The notes beneath the pieces were generated by a model. It was not told where the DNA came from and did not search any database. It was given only the letters and a program-made list of their open reading frames with translations. Shown here piece by piece: positions 29,461 to 42,300 of a stretch of 64,000 nt of DNA. The translations under genes and the position numbers were made by a program. Each line of letters opens with the position of its first letter. Position 1 is the stretch's first letter. The DNA comes from Sphaerulina vaccinii (lineage: Eukaryota > Ascomycota > Dothideomycetes > Mycosphaerellales > Mycosphaerellaceae). The stretch covers positions 806,001 to 870,000 of the forward strand of contig JAKUDP010000012.1 of the NCBI GenBank assembly GCA_022570795.1, read 5' to 3'.

Positions 29461-31124
29461 ATGGCTACCGAGAACATCAGGAATGTCTATACTGGTCCAG
29501 ACTCTCTGAAGCAGTACTTCGATCCGGATCGTGCACCTCCGCTACCACTTGTCGAACTACCTCCGCACCTCAACCCATACTATGGTGATGGCGTACGGAT
29601 ATACGCAAAGATGATGTCTTGTCACCCGGCAAACAATGTCAAGTGCATGCCAGGTGAGTACAACAGCTAGTTCGAGTGACTCCCGTTGACAGAATTAGCG
29701 ATGAACCTTCTATCGAATGAGGTTGACCCAAGCAAGACAAAGACGATAGTCGAGTACAGCAGTGGCTCCACAGTGATCTCCATGTGTATGGTAGCACGAG
29801 TGTTCCATGGCCTCAATGACACCCACGCATATCTCAGCAACAAGACAAGTGAAGCCAAATTGCGCCTCATGCAGTTCTTCGGGCTGAAGCTTACTTTGTT
29901 CGGCGGACCATCACAACCTGAACCGACTGATGAGCGAGGAGGCATCCAGAGTGCTCGCATGCAAGCACAACAGTCAGAATCTGTCATCAATCCTAACCAG
30001 TATGAGAATGACGGTAACTGGAAGTCTCATGTACGTTGGACTGGGCCACAGATCTTGAGACAACTACCGGATATCACTGTCATATGTGCGGGCATGGGCA
30101 CATCCGGGACCATGACAGGCCTAGGTTCCTACTTCAAAGAAGCTAAGCCTTCAGTGTTTCGACTTGGCGTTGTCACTGCTGCTGGTGATCGAGTTCCTGG
30201 ACCACGTTCATACGCACTTCTCGCGCCTGTTGAGTTTCCATGGAAGGACGCCATCGATCATGTCGAGCACGTCGGCTCTCATGATTCCTTCTCGTTGTCT
30301 CTCGACCTATGTAGGAACGGTCTGCTCTGTGGTCCTTCCTCTGGTTTCAACTTGAAGGGCTTATTCAACCTTCTTGAGAAGCGCAAAGCGGAAGGCACAC
30401 TGGACGAGCTACGAGCTCATGATGGACTGGTGCATAGTGTGTTTCTGTGCTGCGACCTGCCGTACCAGTATATGCAAGAATACTTTGACAAGCTAGGTCC
30501 ACAAAGCTTTCCGCCTATCACAAACGAGGTATGTCGCCACGACCGAGGTTGTGATACTCTTCACTAATGTGTTCATAGCATCTCACCAAGGTTGACCTCT
30601 ATCGCTATGACGAAGCATGGGAACTGTCTCCTCTCGAAGCTCTACCATTAGCACCAGAGACACTCGTCATCGACTTCCGCCGACAAGCCGAGTATCGTGA
30701 ATGGCATTTCCCAGCTGCCCTTAGTATACCACTCGCAAGCATGACAGCTGACTCTCCAAGTCCATTCTTCGCCCCCGAGCTGCTTGACAAACAATGGACT
30801 GAGCTTGAATCTCTCTTCTCGGAGTCTTATCTGCAATCGCAATTTCGAGAGCGCAAGATACTGTGTCTATGCTACAATGGCGACACAGCTCGAGTAGCTA
30901 CCAGTGTCCTACGAGCAAAGGGATTCCACGCCGAAAGTGTAAAGGGTGGTCAACAAGCATTGGCACAAACGGAAGCGTTCAAGAGCACGTATCTGCCGAA
31001 ACTGTCTGGTGAGGTTGAGGAGAAGAAGGCTGACTCTCTGATCGATGAGAAGAGTGAGCAGGCTGCGAGTGACAGTGAGTTCTCTGATAAGAAGAGCAAC
31101 GGCTCTGATAGCGATCTGGAGTGA
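29461..31124 (+). CDS. Cysteine-synthase-like PLP enzyme fused to a C-terminal rhodanese domain, 524 aa
   Basis: Exons 29461-29653, 29693-30528 and 30579-31124. Introns are 39 nt (very short, GTGAGT..CAG, phase 1) and 50 nt (GTATGT..TAG). An in-frame ATG at 29440 would add seven residues. Residues ~25-340 are a fold-type II beta-family PLP enzyme related to O-acetylserine sulfhydrylase: probable PLP lysine K61 in HPANNVKCMP, substrate loop EYSSGSTV, NPNQYEN, and the phosphate loop CAGMGTSGTMTG. Residues ~355-490 are a rhodanese domain with active-site Cys C441 in CYNGDTARVA, preceded by VIDFRRQAEYREWHFPAA. The tail is acidic/Ser-rich. The substrate loop differs from the classical TSGNT, so the donor may not be O-acetylserine. 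Plausible role: sulfur transfer, with rhodanese passing or accepting sulfane sulfur. Transporters flank it on both sides. Confidence 0.85.
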
Positions 31125-31726
31125 GAGAGTGCGTTGAGCTATACCCACCATCTGTTGGTATGTACGGCGTTAGGAGGGTGCCAAAAGTGATAGTAGTATG
31201 TAGATATTTCAGCTTCATAGCATTTCCATAGATCGTTGTCAGACAACTGAGCATAACTTTTCATCGGATCGCTATACTCTCCCTTTTTTCTCTCCCATCT
31301 CCCCCGCGTGTCCTGCTTTGCTGTACCAGCAATGTGCTTGGGGTAGCAGTAGCAGTGCTCCGAGCCTGTTCCAGGCCTCAAGCCAAGGAGAGTCGTTGTG
31401 AAGGAAATGCGAGCTCTTCAATTGGCCCTTTCTGCTCTTCAGATGCTAGCCTGTTGAGAACAACCGCCACGTCTCGGGGGCACAACATGCCGTGCTTTGA
31501 CATGTTCCAGTATTTGCTCCGATCATGGTCCTCTCGCAGAGCTTACATATAAGAATCACAACCTTCTCCATTCGCTCGCTCTCGAGGCTCGTGGGAGCGA
31601 AGACGACCCTAGAAGCACGGCTTTTGCTGGAGACGAGGTGTGGTGCCCTAATCAAAGCCTGCAGGCGTACTGTGTTCGTATTCGAGAAGGCCGCTCTCGA
31701 GAAAGTCGTATGGAATGCAGCCCAGA
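31125..31726. other. Intergenic between convergent genes
   Basis: About 600 bp between the stop of the PLP/rhodanese gene and the stop of the MFS gene on the other strand. Only short ORFs without domains. Probably two 3' UTRs. Confidence 0.5.
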
Positions 31727-33317
31727 TTAGACATCCTTCACTGTGGTTGTCGCAATTTCAGCATTGCTGACTTCTTCTTTGTTCTTGCGAGTTTCACCGA
31801 CTCCAGCTGTTTGCTTCACGTCGCGAGATTCCGAACCAGTCCCTAGTCTCCAGCCAAGGTAGGTAGTGATGAATATAGATGTTGCCAAGAATGCGAACAC
31901 AGTCCAGTTGCCCATGCGATATTGCGGCCCAGTGTTCGACGGAAACAGGAATGGCGCAGAGATGCCACCACAATTGGCAATGGCGATGATACCTCCGGTG
32001 GCCAAGGCAGTTGCAGTAGATCCAGAAACTGTTGCAGTGCGGTGGACTAAGAAGGGCAGGACAGCCGCGTTTGTGCAAGCAATCATGAAGACTGCCACGT
32101 AACGTCCAATCCAGTTGGTCAGAACTGCAAGAAGCAAATACCCAGTAGACACGGATATCAAGCCAGCAATGACATGTTTCGTACGCTCTTTCGTGATATC
32201 CGAGTGCAAGCAGTTGCTGATAATGATGATCAAGGCGAACACATTCGGCGGAACAGTGAGTAGCTGTGCGACATATCCTTTGAAGCCGAGCGAGGCTACG
32301 ATAGTTGGCGCGAAGTAGCCGAAGGCGTTCAAGCTGTTGGTCATAAGGAAGTATTGCAGTGCGAAGACCCAGAAGAGCGGCTCGAGCACAGTTGAGATTG
32401 CAACGTCTTTGTCGAAGTGCTTGTCATCAGCCTTTGGCGCGAATGGTCCCATACGAGCGACTGCAAATGCACGCTCTTCTTCAGTGAGGAAACCGGCGTC
32501 ATTTGGGTAGTTGGGCATCCATATCCACACTGCCGCTCCAAGGATAACAGCTGGCATACCAGTCCAGATGAATCTGCTCGAGGTCAGTACGCACGAACCT
32601 GAAATAAGCAATTAAATGGACTCACAGCCACTGCCACCCTCTCAGGCCACCGATGCCGTTCATGAATCCAATGCCAGATGCTAGTAGACCAGAGAAAGCA
32701 CCAGCAACCGCCACTGATCCAGCAAAGATAGCCATCCTTGTAGCTCGTTCGTCCGGCTTATACCAGAAGCAGAGATACATGATCACACCAGGAAAGAAGC
32801 CAGCTTCTGCCAAGCCCAAGAAGAATCTCACGACCAGAAGACCATGGTAGCTCGACACCGCAGCCGTACACAGTGTGACAATGCCCCAGGATATCATGAT
32901 CCTCCCAATCCAGACACGTGGAGTGAAGTACTTGAGCAGGATGTTACTCGGGAACTCCATCAGAACATATGGAACGAAGAATACAGCAACAGCTATGCTG
33001 TATCGGTTCCCGGTGATCCCAAGTTGCTGGACCATGTTGTCCTCTGGTATATCGTTGTTGGGAGTCCTGGCGTTTCCAAGGTTGACTCTGTCCAGGTAGT
33101 TTATGAGATAGCTTCCACAGATCCAAGGTAAGATGTGCAGGTCGATCTTTCGTACAATGCGTCGTTCCATCTAGTTGTCACTTTAGACCTCAGACCAATA
33201 TCAAGCGCGTATGAGTCCGGAGCTCACAGCTTTGTCCATGCCTAGAATCTCGACGTCACCAGGAATTGGTCTGTCCATGACTGGAGCAGCCTGTGTATCA
33301 AGGACTTTGGAATCCAT
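31727..33317 (-). CDS. MFS transporter, Dal5/anion:cation symporter family, 493 aa
   Basis: Exon 1 is 33317-33228 (30 codons, ending EILGMDKA), exon 2 33170-32626, exon 3 32573-31727. Introns are 57 and 52 nt with GTGAGC and GTGAGT donors; coding length 1482 nt. Family marks in order: ERRIVRKIDLHILPW before TM1, YLDRVNLGNA, FPSNILLKYFTPRVWIGRIM, RFFLGLAEAGFFPGV, FAGSVAVAGAFSGLLASGI, RGWQWLFIWTGMP at TM6, FLTEEERAFAVARM in the central loop, and ALQYFLMTNSLNAFGYFAPT in TM7. All 12 TM are present. This group imports organic anions such as allantoate, nicotinate, pantothenate or other carboxylates; the substrate cannot be told. It is the only undamaged one of the three Dal5-type genes in this window. 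Confidence 0.9.
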
Positions 33318-33830
33318 GCTGGTGATTGCTTGCAAGTGCGCATTGTGCTTCAGCTGGCCGGCTTGTCTGCCATATATGTAGTCCTTTCAGTGCTCGAGTG
33401 CTATCTGTTGAGTTCCTTATCTTTGTACTCGGCAATGGCGAAGACCAAGCATGGCAGGTTTCTTGGCTGTACCATACATCTGTGAAGATTAGGAGTGATA
33501 TGATCGCCGACAGCGGGGACACATGTAAGACTTGACTGCCGCAAGCATGTTGTTGCAATCCTCTGCATTCAGACCATTTCATGCAGAGGGGTGGAGTTCC
33601 TCCTGCGCGCAAAATTTGGGCATATGTGGCTTGGGAATCGCAGCCCAGAAAAGCTTCTGCGGCACGACTTCGGCGCCTAAATATGTATGCCAATGTTCAG
33701 ATTTGTTCAGACATGTCGTAAGTGCATTGCTGCGTATGTGTCATTGGGTTCACGTTATCATGTACTCAAGTGCGCCCTACTTCGCCATGCGTAGTCTGTT
33801 AAGGCTCATCTGTCGTTATGCCGTCTGTCG
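33318..33830. other. Intergenic, no gene supported
   Basis: About 510 bp between the MFS start and the 3' end of the histidine kinase. The 131-codon minus frame at 33298-33693 has no recognisable features and overlaps the MFS first exon. Confidence 0.5.
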
Positions 33831-36800
33831 TTATACCTCCTCATCAAGCTCCTGCACGTTCTGTAGTATCGCAGTCAAGTCTCGCGGTCTGACAGGCTTA
33901 GTTAGGAACATATCTATCCCGCATTTTCGAGCTTCTTCTTTTGCTTTGTCTGATCCCAGACAGGTCAATGCGATCAAAATTGTGGGTGTTACGCCTTCCT
34001 CCTTCTCGAAAGCTCGTATCTGTCGCGCAGCTTGGAAGCCATCGAGCACCGGCATGTTGATGTCAAGAAATACAACATCAGGCTTCGCGGTGCCATTGTT
34101 CATGGATGCAGCTGCTTTGTAGGCGTTGACCGCTTCTAATCCATTGACTGCAGTGAGTCGCGGATGCTTGTTCTTATCGGCGTAAGCGCATAAAAGACGC
34201 AAGTTGATAGCATTATCGTCCACCAGGAGCAGCGAGAGTTTGCGATCTCCCAGGAGTGTTGGCGGTTCCGGTGTATGAGATTGTTCAGATGATGAGGAGT
34301 CCACTTCGATGGTGTTCAGAATCATGCTTGGCTTATCCCAGTCGAGAAGTGAGTTGCGAGGCGATGTCGACTCAAGGTGGACGATACCTTCATGAGACAT
34401 CTCAACTCCTGTCCGCGCAACCTCATGTATGGCAGGGTACACATGTTCATGATTCGCCACTTCAGTATCATCGCGACGCTGCTCGAAATTCTCGGACGCC
34501 TTGAGGCAGTTCGCGATAGCTGAACTGATACACTCTGGTCCAAATGGTTGAGCAACGTACTCGACATGGCCCACGTTCTCCAGTCTTGGCCGCGACTTCT
34601 GCAGTTGGAAGGTGGAAAGGAGACTTCGGCATAGCACAACCAAATGAGCGCCATCTGGATGTCCTGTAAGCTTGCCATCGACCAGGAGATGTGCCAGATC
34701 CTGTTCAAATAGCAAATTGATGTTGGCCTTAGCCGAAGACGTGAGATTGGCGCCCACGCCACGGCAAGCACTTTCGATTCCCGAGAGATGCAACTGTCGT
34801 GCTTCATTGATTTTATCTTCCACTTCTGACTCAACAAGCTGCAGAAGGCCAAGTCGTGCAGTATTGTGAACAGAGTTCGCCTTTGTTGCAACATCCTCGC
34901 GCGGAGCATTGATAGGTATGGTGACTGTGATGGTAGTGCCCGTGTGCTGGGCGCTATTGACCTCAATCTTCCCACCAAGGCCTTTCACAAGCTTTGCAAC
35001 CACACTGAGACCGAGGCCAGCTCCTGGTGTGAGCGGATCTTCTTGCGCGAAAGCACGGAACAAGCCACTTTGCACAAACTCCTGAGACATGCCACAGCCA
35101 GTGTCGCTGACGGTGAGCACAGCTACAGGCCGTCTGCGCCTGCGCGAGAGAGCCTTCAGCGATGCCGCCACGTGCCCTGACTTTGTAAACTTGAGTGCAT
35201 TGCCAATGAGATTGGTACACAATCGCTTCCAAGCTCCTACAGCATCGCATACGTGGAAGTCTGCATTGGGCGATATGTCCAGCGCGAAATTGATCTTGTT
35301 GCTTGCTTCTTGTCCCACATTGCAGCAGTGTGAATAGTATGTCGCGGATGCCACTTCTTCTGCGAGACGAGCAAGCGACTGTGTCGCCTCCTCACTCGTG
35401 ATGCTGAGGGCGAGAGACTCTAGCGAGGGTCGCCGTCCGCTGATTGAGAGTTGCTTTCGTGTCATCTTGGGTCTTGAAACATGGTGGTTGATCTTAGCAA
35501 AGTCGAGCAAGTGATCGATCACGTCTGTCAACGTCTTGCAGCATTTCTCCATCTGAGCGATTAGAGGTCGATCACCGGAGACTTCGCGCTCCTGGAGCAG
35601 CTCCAGACTTCCCACAATGCCATGCAGTGGACTACGGAGCTCGTGCGAAACAGATGAGATGAAGTCAGTCTTCGCACGATCTGTCATTTTGGCCTCTCGT
35701 CGCGACACCTTGGCCATGACCACATCACAGAAGGCGAGCATGTAAGCCAGTTCTGCTTGTGATGAGAACACTCGCGATGGACTGTACGTCCACATGATTC
35801 CTGCTGCAAACCACTTTCCTCTGATCGGATCCCACATTGGCGTCAAACAGACAGCTCTTGCCTCCGGGAACAAACGTCGAATCTCAGAAGCCTCATTGGA
35901 CTTTCTGCCTTGACGAGAGACGGTATGTCGAGATGAACTATCCTTGTCTGCCGGGCTAGAAGATGCGTCTGAAGAGCCAGACTCTGTGCTGGAAACCTCG
36001 CCGTCGCTATTGAATGTCCAAATCTTGCCCTGCGGATGTCGTCTAAGAAGTTTCTTCAGAAACTTGTCAGACATCGCTACGCGCTCTGGGTCGATCGGGC
36101 TCGAGACTCGGCACGAGTCGCCAAGCGAGCGACACTCGTTGTTTTGCGTCTTCTGTAGCGAATCGTCAGATCCAGCGTCTGGATCACCATCGGTGGTACC
36201 TGTATCGGTTCCCGAGCCTTGGCAGCTGCCAGTTCCATCGACACCATGTGGAGAGGCATCGAGGAAGAGTACGCCATCGGCATCGACTGCATGCCGAACC
36301 ACGTCTGCAGCACGTTGCAGTGAGTTTCGTGCGCCTGCTCCAGAATCTCTGTCCATTTGCTTGTCTAGTCGCCTTTGAGCCTGGCTCATAGATCTGCGAT
36401 CGGCTGGTTCTTGCTCACTCTCGGACACAAAGTCATGGACTTCTGTGTTGCGAAGGCCCTCCTGCGAGCGCCGAGCTCGTCTGCGCTTGCTACTGAGAGA
36501 GCTCGCAGGGCTAACATCTTCCGACTTGCGTCGAGGCATGGGAGACTGATCACCAGTGGGAGTTGAAGGCTCAGTATAGATTGGTCGGGGAGCAGGCGGA
36601 GGACCATCCTTGACGAACGTGGAAAGCCCGGATAACATGCGGCTTTGCCGACTCAGTTCTGACTGAGCATGGATCATCTGTAGATGTGCCATGGTGACAG
36701 AGGCCATCTCCTGCATGAAATCTACTTCTTCGGAGCTGAGACCACTCCTGGGCTTGTCGTCCATGACAGCATAGACACCAATGGGAGTTCCAGCTGGGGT

Positions 36801-37369
36801 GGTCAAAGGTACTCCAGCATAGAACCGCGCATTTGGACATGCCGTCACGAAGGGCCTGTCGCCGAAGTCCGCACTCTCGAGTAGGTCTTTGATGATAAGT
36901 AAGTCCCCAGCGTTTTCGTGGCTATCCGAGACCATGTTTGAGGCCGGAGCATTCATCGCAAGCTCATGCAACATCGAACCGCGAGAAACCACAGTGTGGC
37001 CCAGCCACAGTCCGTCCTCGTCGTCGTGGTAAGTCTCATGGTCCAAGAGAGAGAGCGTCCGAGTTGCTTCAGCGAGGACGTATGCATCCTTGCGATCGAA
37101 GAAGAACAGTAACGAGCGACGAGCGGCCAGCCGCAGTGCGCCTAATTGACAGAAAGCCGTCAAGGCAAGATCAGGACCTTTGAGTGGCACATGTCGTCCC
37201 ACAGCTGATTCATCCTCGAAGTCCAGTCGTTTTGGATCCAGGCCACTTTGCACACGAAGAGGCTCGTAGTATTTGCTGCAGCTTCATTAGCAAAGATCGA
37301 ATGTACACTGCAGTTTATTCACTAGAATTCCCGCTCTTGACTGCGCTCGCTGTGTTCTGTGCTACTCAT
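33831..37369 (-). CDS. Hybrid histidine kinase with N-terminal GAF domain, 1163 aa
   Basis: Exon 1 (37369-37323) encodes MSSTEHSERSQEREFY; the intron is 37322-37276 (47 nt, GTGAAT donor, GCTAATG branch-like site, GCAG acceptor). The rest (37275-33831) is one exon. The start matters: the long frame alone opens with GTG, and only the short upstream exon supplies an ATG, giving the REFYKYYEPL N-terminus common in fungal hybrid kinases. Residues ~60-230 read as a GAF domain (FYAGVPLTTPAGTPIGVYAV). HisKA carries phosphoacceptor H560 in SVSHELRSPLHG; HATPase has GNALKFT near 707 and GAGLGLSVV near 768. The C-terminal receiver has phosphoacceptor D1087 in VVFLDINMPVLDG, with LLLVDDN upstream and TKP downstream. 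A cytosolic sensor feeding a His-Asp phosphorelay (Ypd1-type, then Ssk1/Skn7-type) is expected. Signal unknown; no TM. Confidence 0.92.
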
Positions 37370-38992
37370 GATGAGTGCGGAGGTCTGCTAAAGATTTTGA
37401 CAATAACTGGACATATTGTTGATATTGGACTTGAAGACCAGGCTCAGAGCCAGCACAGCGGACCACTCACTCTACACAAGTCTCCTTGTTGTTGGGTCAC
37501 TCCTCGGGTGGCCCATGACGAGCGTCGGTTGTGGCTGAACTCTCAGCAGGACAAGAGTCCCTCAGATCGCTTTTGCGGCGTGGATCCAGCTCACAAAGAA
37601 AACACATCGCCGTTTTCAATCAGCATCGTCTACCCTGTTGCCACTCCTAGTGCGAACGACCCGTAGACGCGTAGACGCGTGGTGCTTGATCTTGAGACCG
37701 GTGATCGTGTGTTGCCATGCATCGTGGAGTGGATGTCACCTGGAATGAAGAGAAATCGGCATCGCAGGAAGTCTGGAAGGCGGCGGGCCCTCGGACCCAT
37801 CTCCGCTCTCCCAAGCATCATTCCAACTTGCCAGTCGGCCTCTGCCAAAGCCTGCCATCTCCATCTTGTTGCAGAGTCCTGTCATCCTGCGTGACTTGGT
37901 CGGACGCGGCGATCTTCCCGAACATCTCGTAGCGACTCTGCGCCTCACCCAGTTGCCACTTCCTGACCCATAGACCGACATGAAAGTTTCGATACAAGCA
38001 ATTCGAAGAGAGAAAGAGAAGACTGGGCCAAGTTGGGTGAAGCTGGATATAGCGACAAGACGCAGATGTACAAGGTAGGAGCAAAAGTGAAGCTTGTAGA
38101 GGAGATATTGCATAAGTTGTGAAATCACACCGGAGCACAAGTTTGGGCAGGATCCCATTAGCAGAAGGTACAAGGCGTTTGTAGCAACAGTCCACGATGT
38201 CCAGCTTCTGAACGATTGACTGTCCCGTCCTTTGACCTGCGTGGTGGCTGCCTGGGACCAGGGACTGCACGCGAGACTGGACGTATGTTCCAACTCCCAG
38301 GGCCATCTCGCCTCTTTCTTCTGGCCAAGCCTGCCTTCTTTATTATGAACGGAGCCTGTCTTCTTCGAAGATCATCTGGGTCTTCGGGCCTTTCGGCTTC
38401 TTCACTAAAGCGACTTTAGCTACGAGGAAGAGCTAGTGATGGAACATCTCCTGAACACATACGAAAATGGGACACAGTGAGGATGGCATACGGTGAAGAT
38501 GGCAATGCCAGATACAAGCCGGATGCCACCTCAGCTACGTTCAGCTCGAACTGGGGGTGCAATGGCATTGGACGAGGCCAGGCTGGCCCCTGCGAGTTCA
38601 CCGCTCCGACATGTCCGCCGCCATTTGCGAAGGTCGCTAGCAGAGTGATGCATAATCGCCGGCTTGGAAGAGCAGGAGGGCGGCCATAGTCGAACACGCT
38701 GTAGGCAAGACACGTCAAGACACGAAGATCTCACAGAACGTCAGGTTTGTGTAATTCGATTATACGGCCAGTCTACGGCAATGACCAAGGTATCTCTCGA
38801 GCCTTCTACGCCATATTCCATCACGAACCATACGCTCTGCTCGCCCGTCCTACAATTAATACTACAATGCTGTCCCTTCTCAGCCTAACAAGGAATGCTA
38901 TTCCCGTCGAAATTATAACAATCGCAATCCGGCAGACCTGGAACAGGTATATTTCCATAACACATCTAAGTCTGTCCTAGTTGCTGTGGTAT
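37370..38992. other. Intergenic, no firm gene
   Basis: Two overlapping minus-strand frames (37736-38293 and 37818-38306, up to 185 codons) occupy the middle; their translations have no domain and only one opens with ATG. A direct duplication GTAGACGCGTAGACGCGT lies near 37663. Base composition is normal; the AT-rich block begins just to the right. Confidence 0.45.
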
Positions 38993-39325
38993 CTAATCAT
39001 AGCAGCTCCTATATAGCGCGCCTGCCTGGTCGCAGAGCCCGGAGAATGCCAAATAGTTAGCAGTACCATAATTTGAGATGCATCTTGGGGGGCCTAAGAA
39101 TTTGGAGTAATGGCCACCTGGGATAAGGTCGTTGCATACGTATTTCGTAGCGCTGTCGACTGCGGTGTTGAAATCGAGATAGCAGGTGTAGGAAGGACCT
39201 TTGCGGCCGGCTGCTATAGCGAAGGGGAGGAGGATACTATAGGCAGATGAGTTAGCAAGGTATGATATAGCGAGAGGGTAGTTCAGGTATATATCGATAC
39301 ATAAGTAAAGCCATGCGTCGGGCAG
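38993..39325 (-). pseudogene. Secreted-type, Cys-containing protein fragment at the edge of the RIP block
   Basis: A minus-strand frame is open for 110 codons between TAG at 39328-39326 and its stop TAG at 38995-38993. It has no ATG, so it is invisible to ORF callers. It contains a hydrophobic stretch (YSILLPFAIAAG) and then a compact Cys-bearing C-part: SYTCYLDFNTAVDSATKYVC, then GPPRCISNYG, SGLCDQAG and RSCYD, five Cys in ~65 residues. The 3' part has normal composition, while the 5' part grades into CpA-poor, AT-rich sequence. The closing TAG follows CTG CAA and could be a mutated CAG. It looks like the 3' end of a secreted protein gene whose 5' end was lost to RIP. No family recognised. 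Confidence 0.45.
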
Positions 39326-42300
39326 CTATTGCAGAGCTTAGTAGTAGGAGTTGGGAGTCTTAGGCACGCAGTTCGAGCAGCATATAATTTCTCTATATTT
39401 CTTAGTTATTGTTCTTCCGTATGCTCGTATATAGGCCTAGTAGGGAAAGTCAATTGTAGCATCGGCCGTACGCAGGTATATTAGAAATCGAAATTACTAA
39501 CTATATAGAGAAGAAACTCAATTATAGTATTAGCTATATATAGGCATATCTAATAAAAGGAAAATATTTATTTATAAGATAAAACTATTATTTTCGGCAC
39601 TATAGCAAGTAGAACACGCTAGGTATTATATAAATATACTATTAGTTATTTAATCTCTAATATAGTTTACTAGTAATATTAAGTAATAGCAAAGCTAACA
39701 ACTTACTAACTAAGCTAATTAGGCTTAGACAACTAGTTAGCTATAGTATAATTTAACTAATCTATATATATCTATCTATATATAGAAAGATATATTTAAG
39801 TTGAGAATATTTCTAGTTACTTAAGTAAAAGTAAAAAAAAAAAATATTAATCTATTAGAATAATACTAAAGTAGTTAAAAGGAATAAAAGAAAAAGTAAA
39901 GTAATAGTATCTAGCTTTATAGTAGTTAAACTACTAGACTTAAGTATTTATTAGAATATACTATCTATCTACTATATATATATATCTCTTTCTATATCTA
40001 ATAGTAGATAATAAAGCTATTTTTAATTACTAGCTTAGATATTAGTACTAGAGGAGAATATAGCTCTATATAGGCAAAATACTAGCTTAGATATCTAAGC
40101 TAGTTCTAGAGTTAATTATATATATATTATATTTAATATAATTTCTACTAAAGAACCTAATTTCTCGAGATAGTATTTTTAAAAAATAAATAAAATTAAT
40201 AAATTTAGTAATAAATTTACTAAGATAGTATTATTATATTTAGTAACTAGAGTATTAAGTCTCTAGATATAGAATAGAAATATTTATTTACTACTAGACT
40301 ATAAACCTAGTTTTAAAATATAGTAGATAATAAGTAAGATCTACTAGAAAATTCTAGAGTCTACTAGCTTTAGTAAGACTATAATAGTATTTCTAGATAT
40401 AGTATTAGATACTCTCTTTAATAGACCTATATTAGATAATAGAAAAGAATATTAGCTACTATATAAAATTATATACTTATATAGAAAGCTAGTTTACTAA
40501 TAGATTATAGATCTAAAAAACTAAGAGTTCTCTAAAATTCTAATTCTAATTATTCTATATAGTAATATAATACCTAAGTATATAGATCTTAGACTATACT
40601 AGATCTCTAAGAAAGTCTAGAAAAAATAGTTAGTATCTAATCTAAAATCTACTTTTATTATAAGAAACCTAGATACTATCTAGTATATATTAATTACTAG
40701 ATATAATACTAACTTGCCTCGAGAATATAAAGCCGAGCTATAGATAGTATCTATTAAGTAGTATTTTAAATATACTATATCTATAGATAATAATAAACTA
40801 TAATAGAAGAAAATAATTTATAATATAATAAAAGCCTAGAAATAGTACCTAAAGAGTTCGACTATTAAAAAGAGCTTATAGTATTAGAAACTTTTATACT
40901 CTAGTATACCTAATACTATAGTAGCTAAATTCTTAATAAAACCTAGAAGATATATAATATAAATATTAAAGTATATAAAGTAATAAAAAAATAGAAGATT
41001 CTAAAAACTATTATTCTTTTAGTATTACTAACTATAATTTTTTTATAAATATATAGATATATTAGACTAGTATATAGCCTAATAGACTAACTAATATTCT
41101 AGATATAGGAATATAAAAAAGTATAATAGTTACTATATTTATTAGTAGTAGCTTACTTCTATAGAGATACTAGTACTATAAACTAGCTTAAGAAATATAA
41201 CTAGAAAAATAAAGCTAAGTACTTTTATAATATTATATAAGAGCTTAATAACTTCGATTAAGCTAATTCTAGAAGAATAGTAATATTTAATACTACTCTA
41301 TATATATTCTATATTCTTTTACCTATAAAGAGACTACTAATATATTATAGAATAAGTAACCTTTTCTAGGCTTTTAGTAAGTATTATAATACTACTAATA
41401 GTTTAGTACTAGGCAAATACTAGTATATCTACTTAGAGATAATTAAATTAGTATATAATCTAGATATATATATATCTAACTAAATACTATTAATATAGAG
41501 TAGTTAGTAAGTAAATAAATTATACTAGTAGTAGTTTTTAAAAGTTTATAATTTCTATAGAAAAAAAAGTTAAGTCTAAAATATATATAGAAATATAAAA
41601 AGTATATACTAAGTATAATATTATACTAGAAAGTAGTAGCTTTAGGCTATTCTATAATACTATCTCTTTTTAAAAAGAATTACTACTATTCTTAGTAGTA
41701 GTAATACTATATCCTATACTCTATAGCTATAGCTAATTATACTTAGAATATATCTATATAATACTATACTAAAATATATCTAAAATAAGTTATAATTAAT
41801 TTTTAATTTATATTAAAATTTAATACTAGAAAACTATATTATTATCTATTATTTAGGTTTAAATACTATTAGTTACTAGCTAAATTCTAGTTAGGCTTAC
41901 TTTTTTTTATATTTATTTTTAGTTTTATAATTATATAGTTTCTAGATTTATATTTATATTTTAGAATCTATTTTATTTCTAAAGCTTATTATATCTATAT
42001 ATAAATATATATATTTCTAAAGCTAGTTTTATATATATATACTTATTATCTATTTTATTTATATATCTATTTTAGAGCCTAAGCCTAATTCTATATCTAT
42101 ATCTATTTTTACTAATTATTTATATTTAGACTATTTTTCTAATATTCTATTCTAACTTTACTTTCTAAGTATAGCTATAGACTAGGCCTAGATATATAGA
42201 CTTAATTTCGAGGTCTATTATATATCTATAGTAGAAGTTTTTTATTTTAAATTATATTTTCTACTATTTCTTATAGTTTCTAAATATAGATTTTTTTTTT

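Noticed and set aside
37736..38306. Two overlapping minus-strand ORFs of 185 and 162 codons
   Set aside because: Different frames of the same DNA, no domain, no splice support; only one has ATG.
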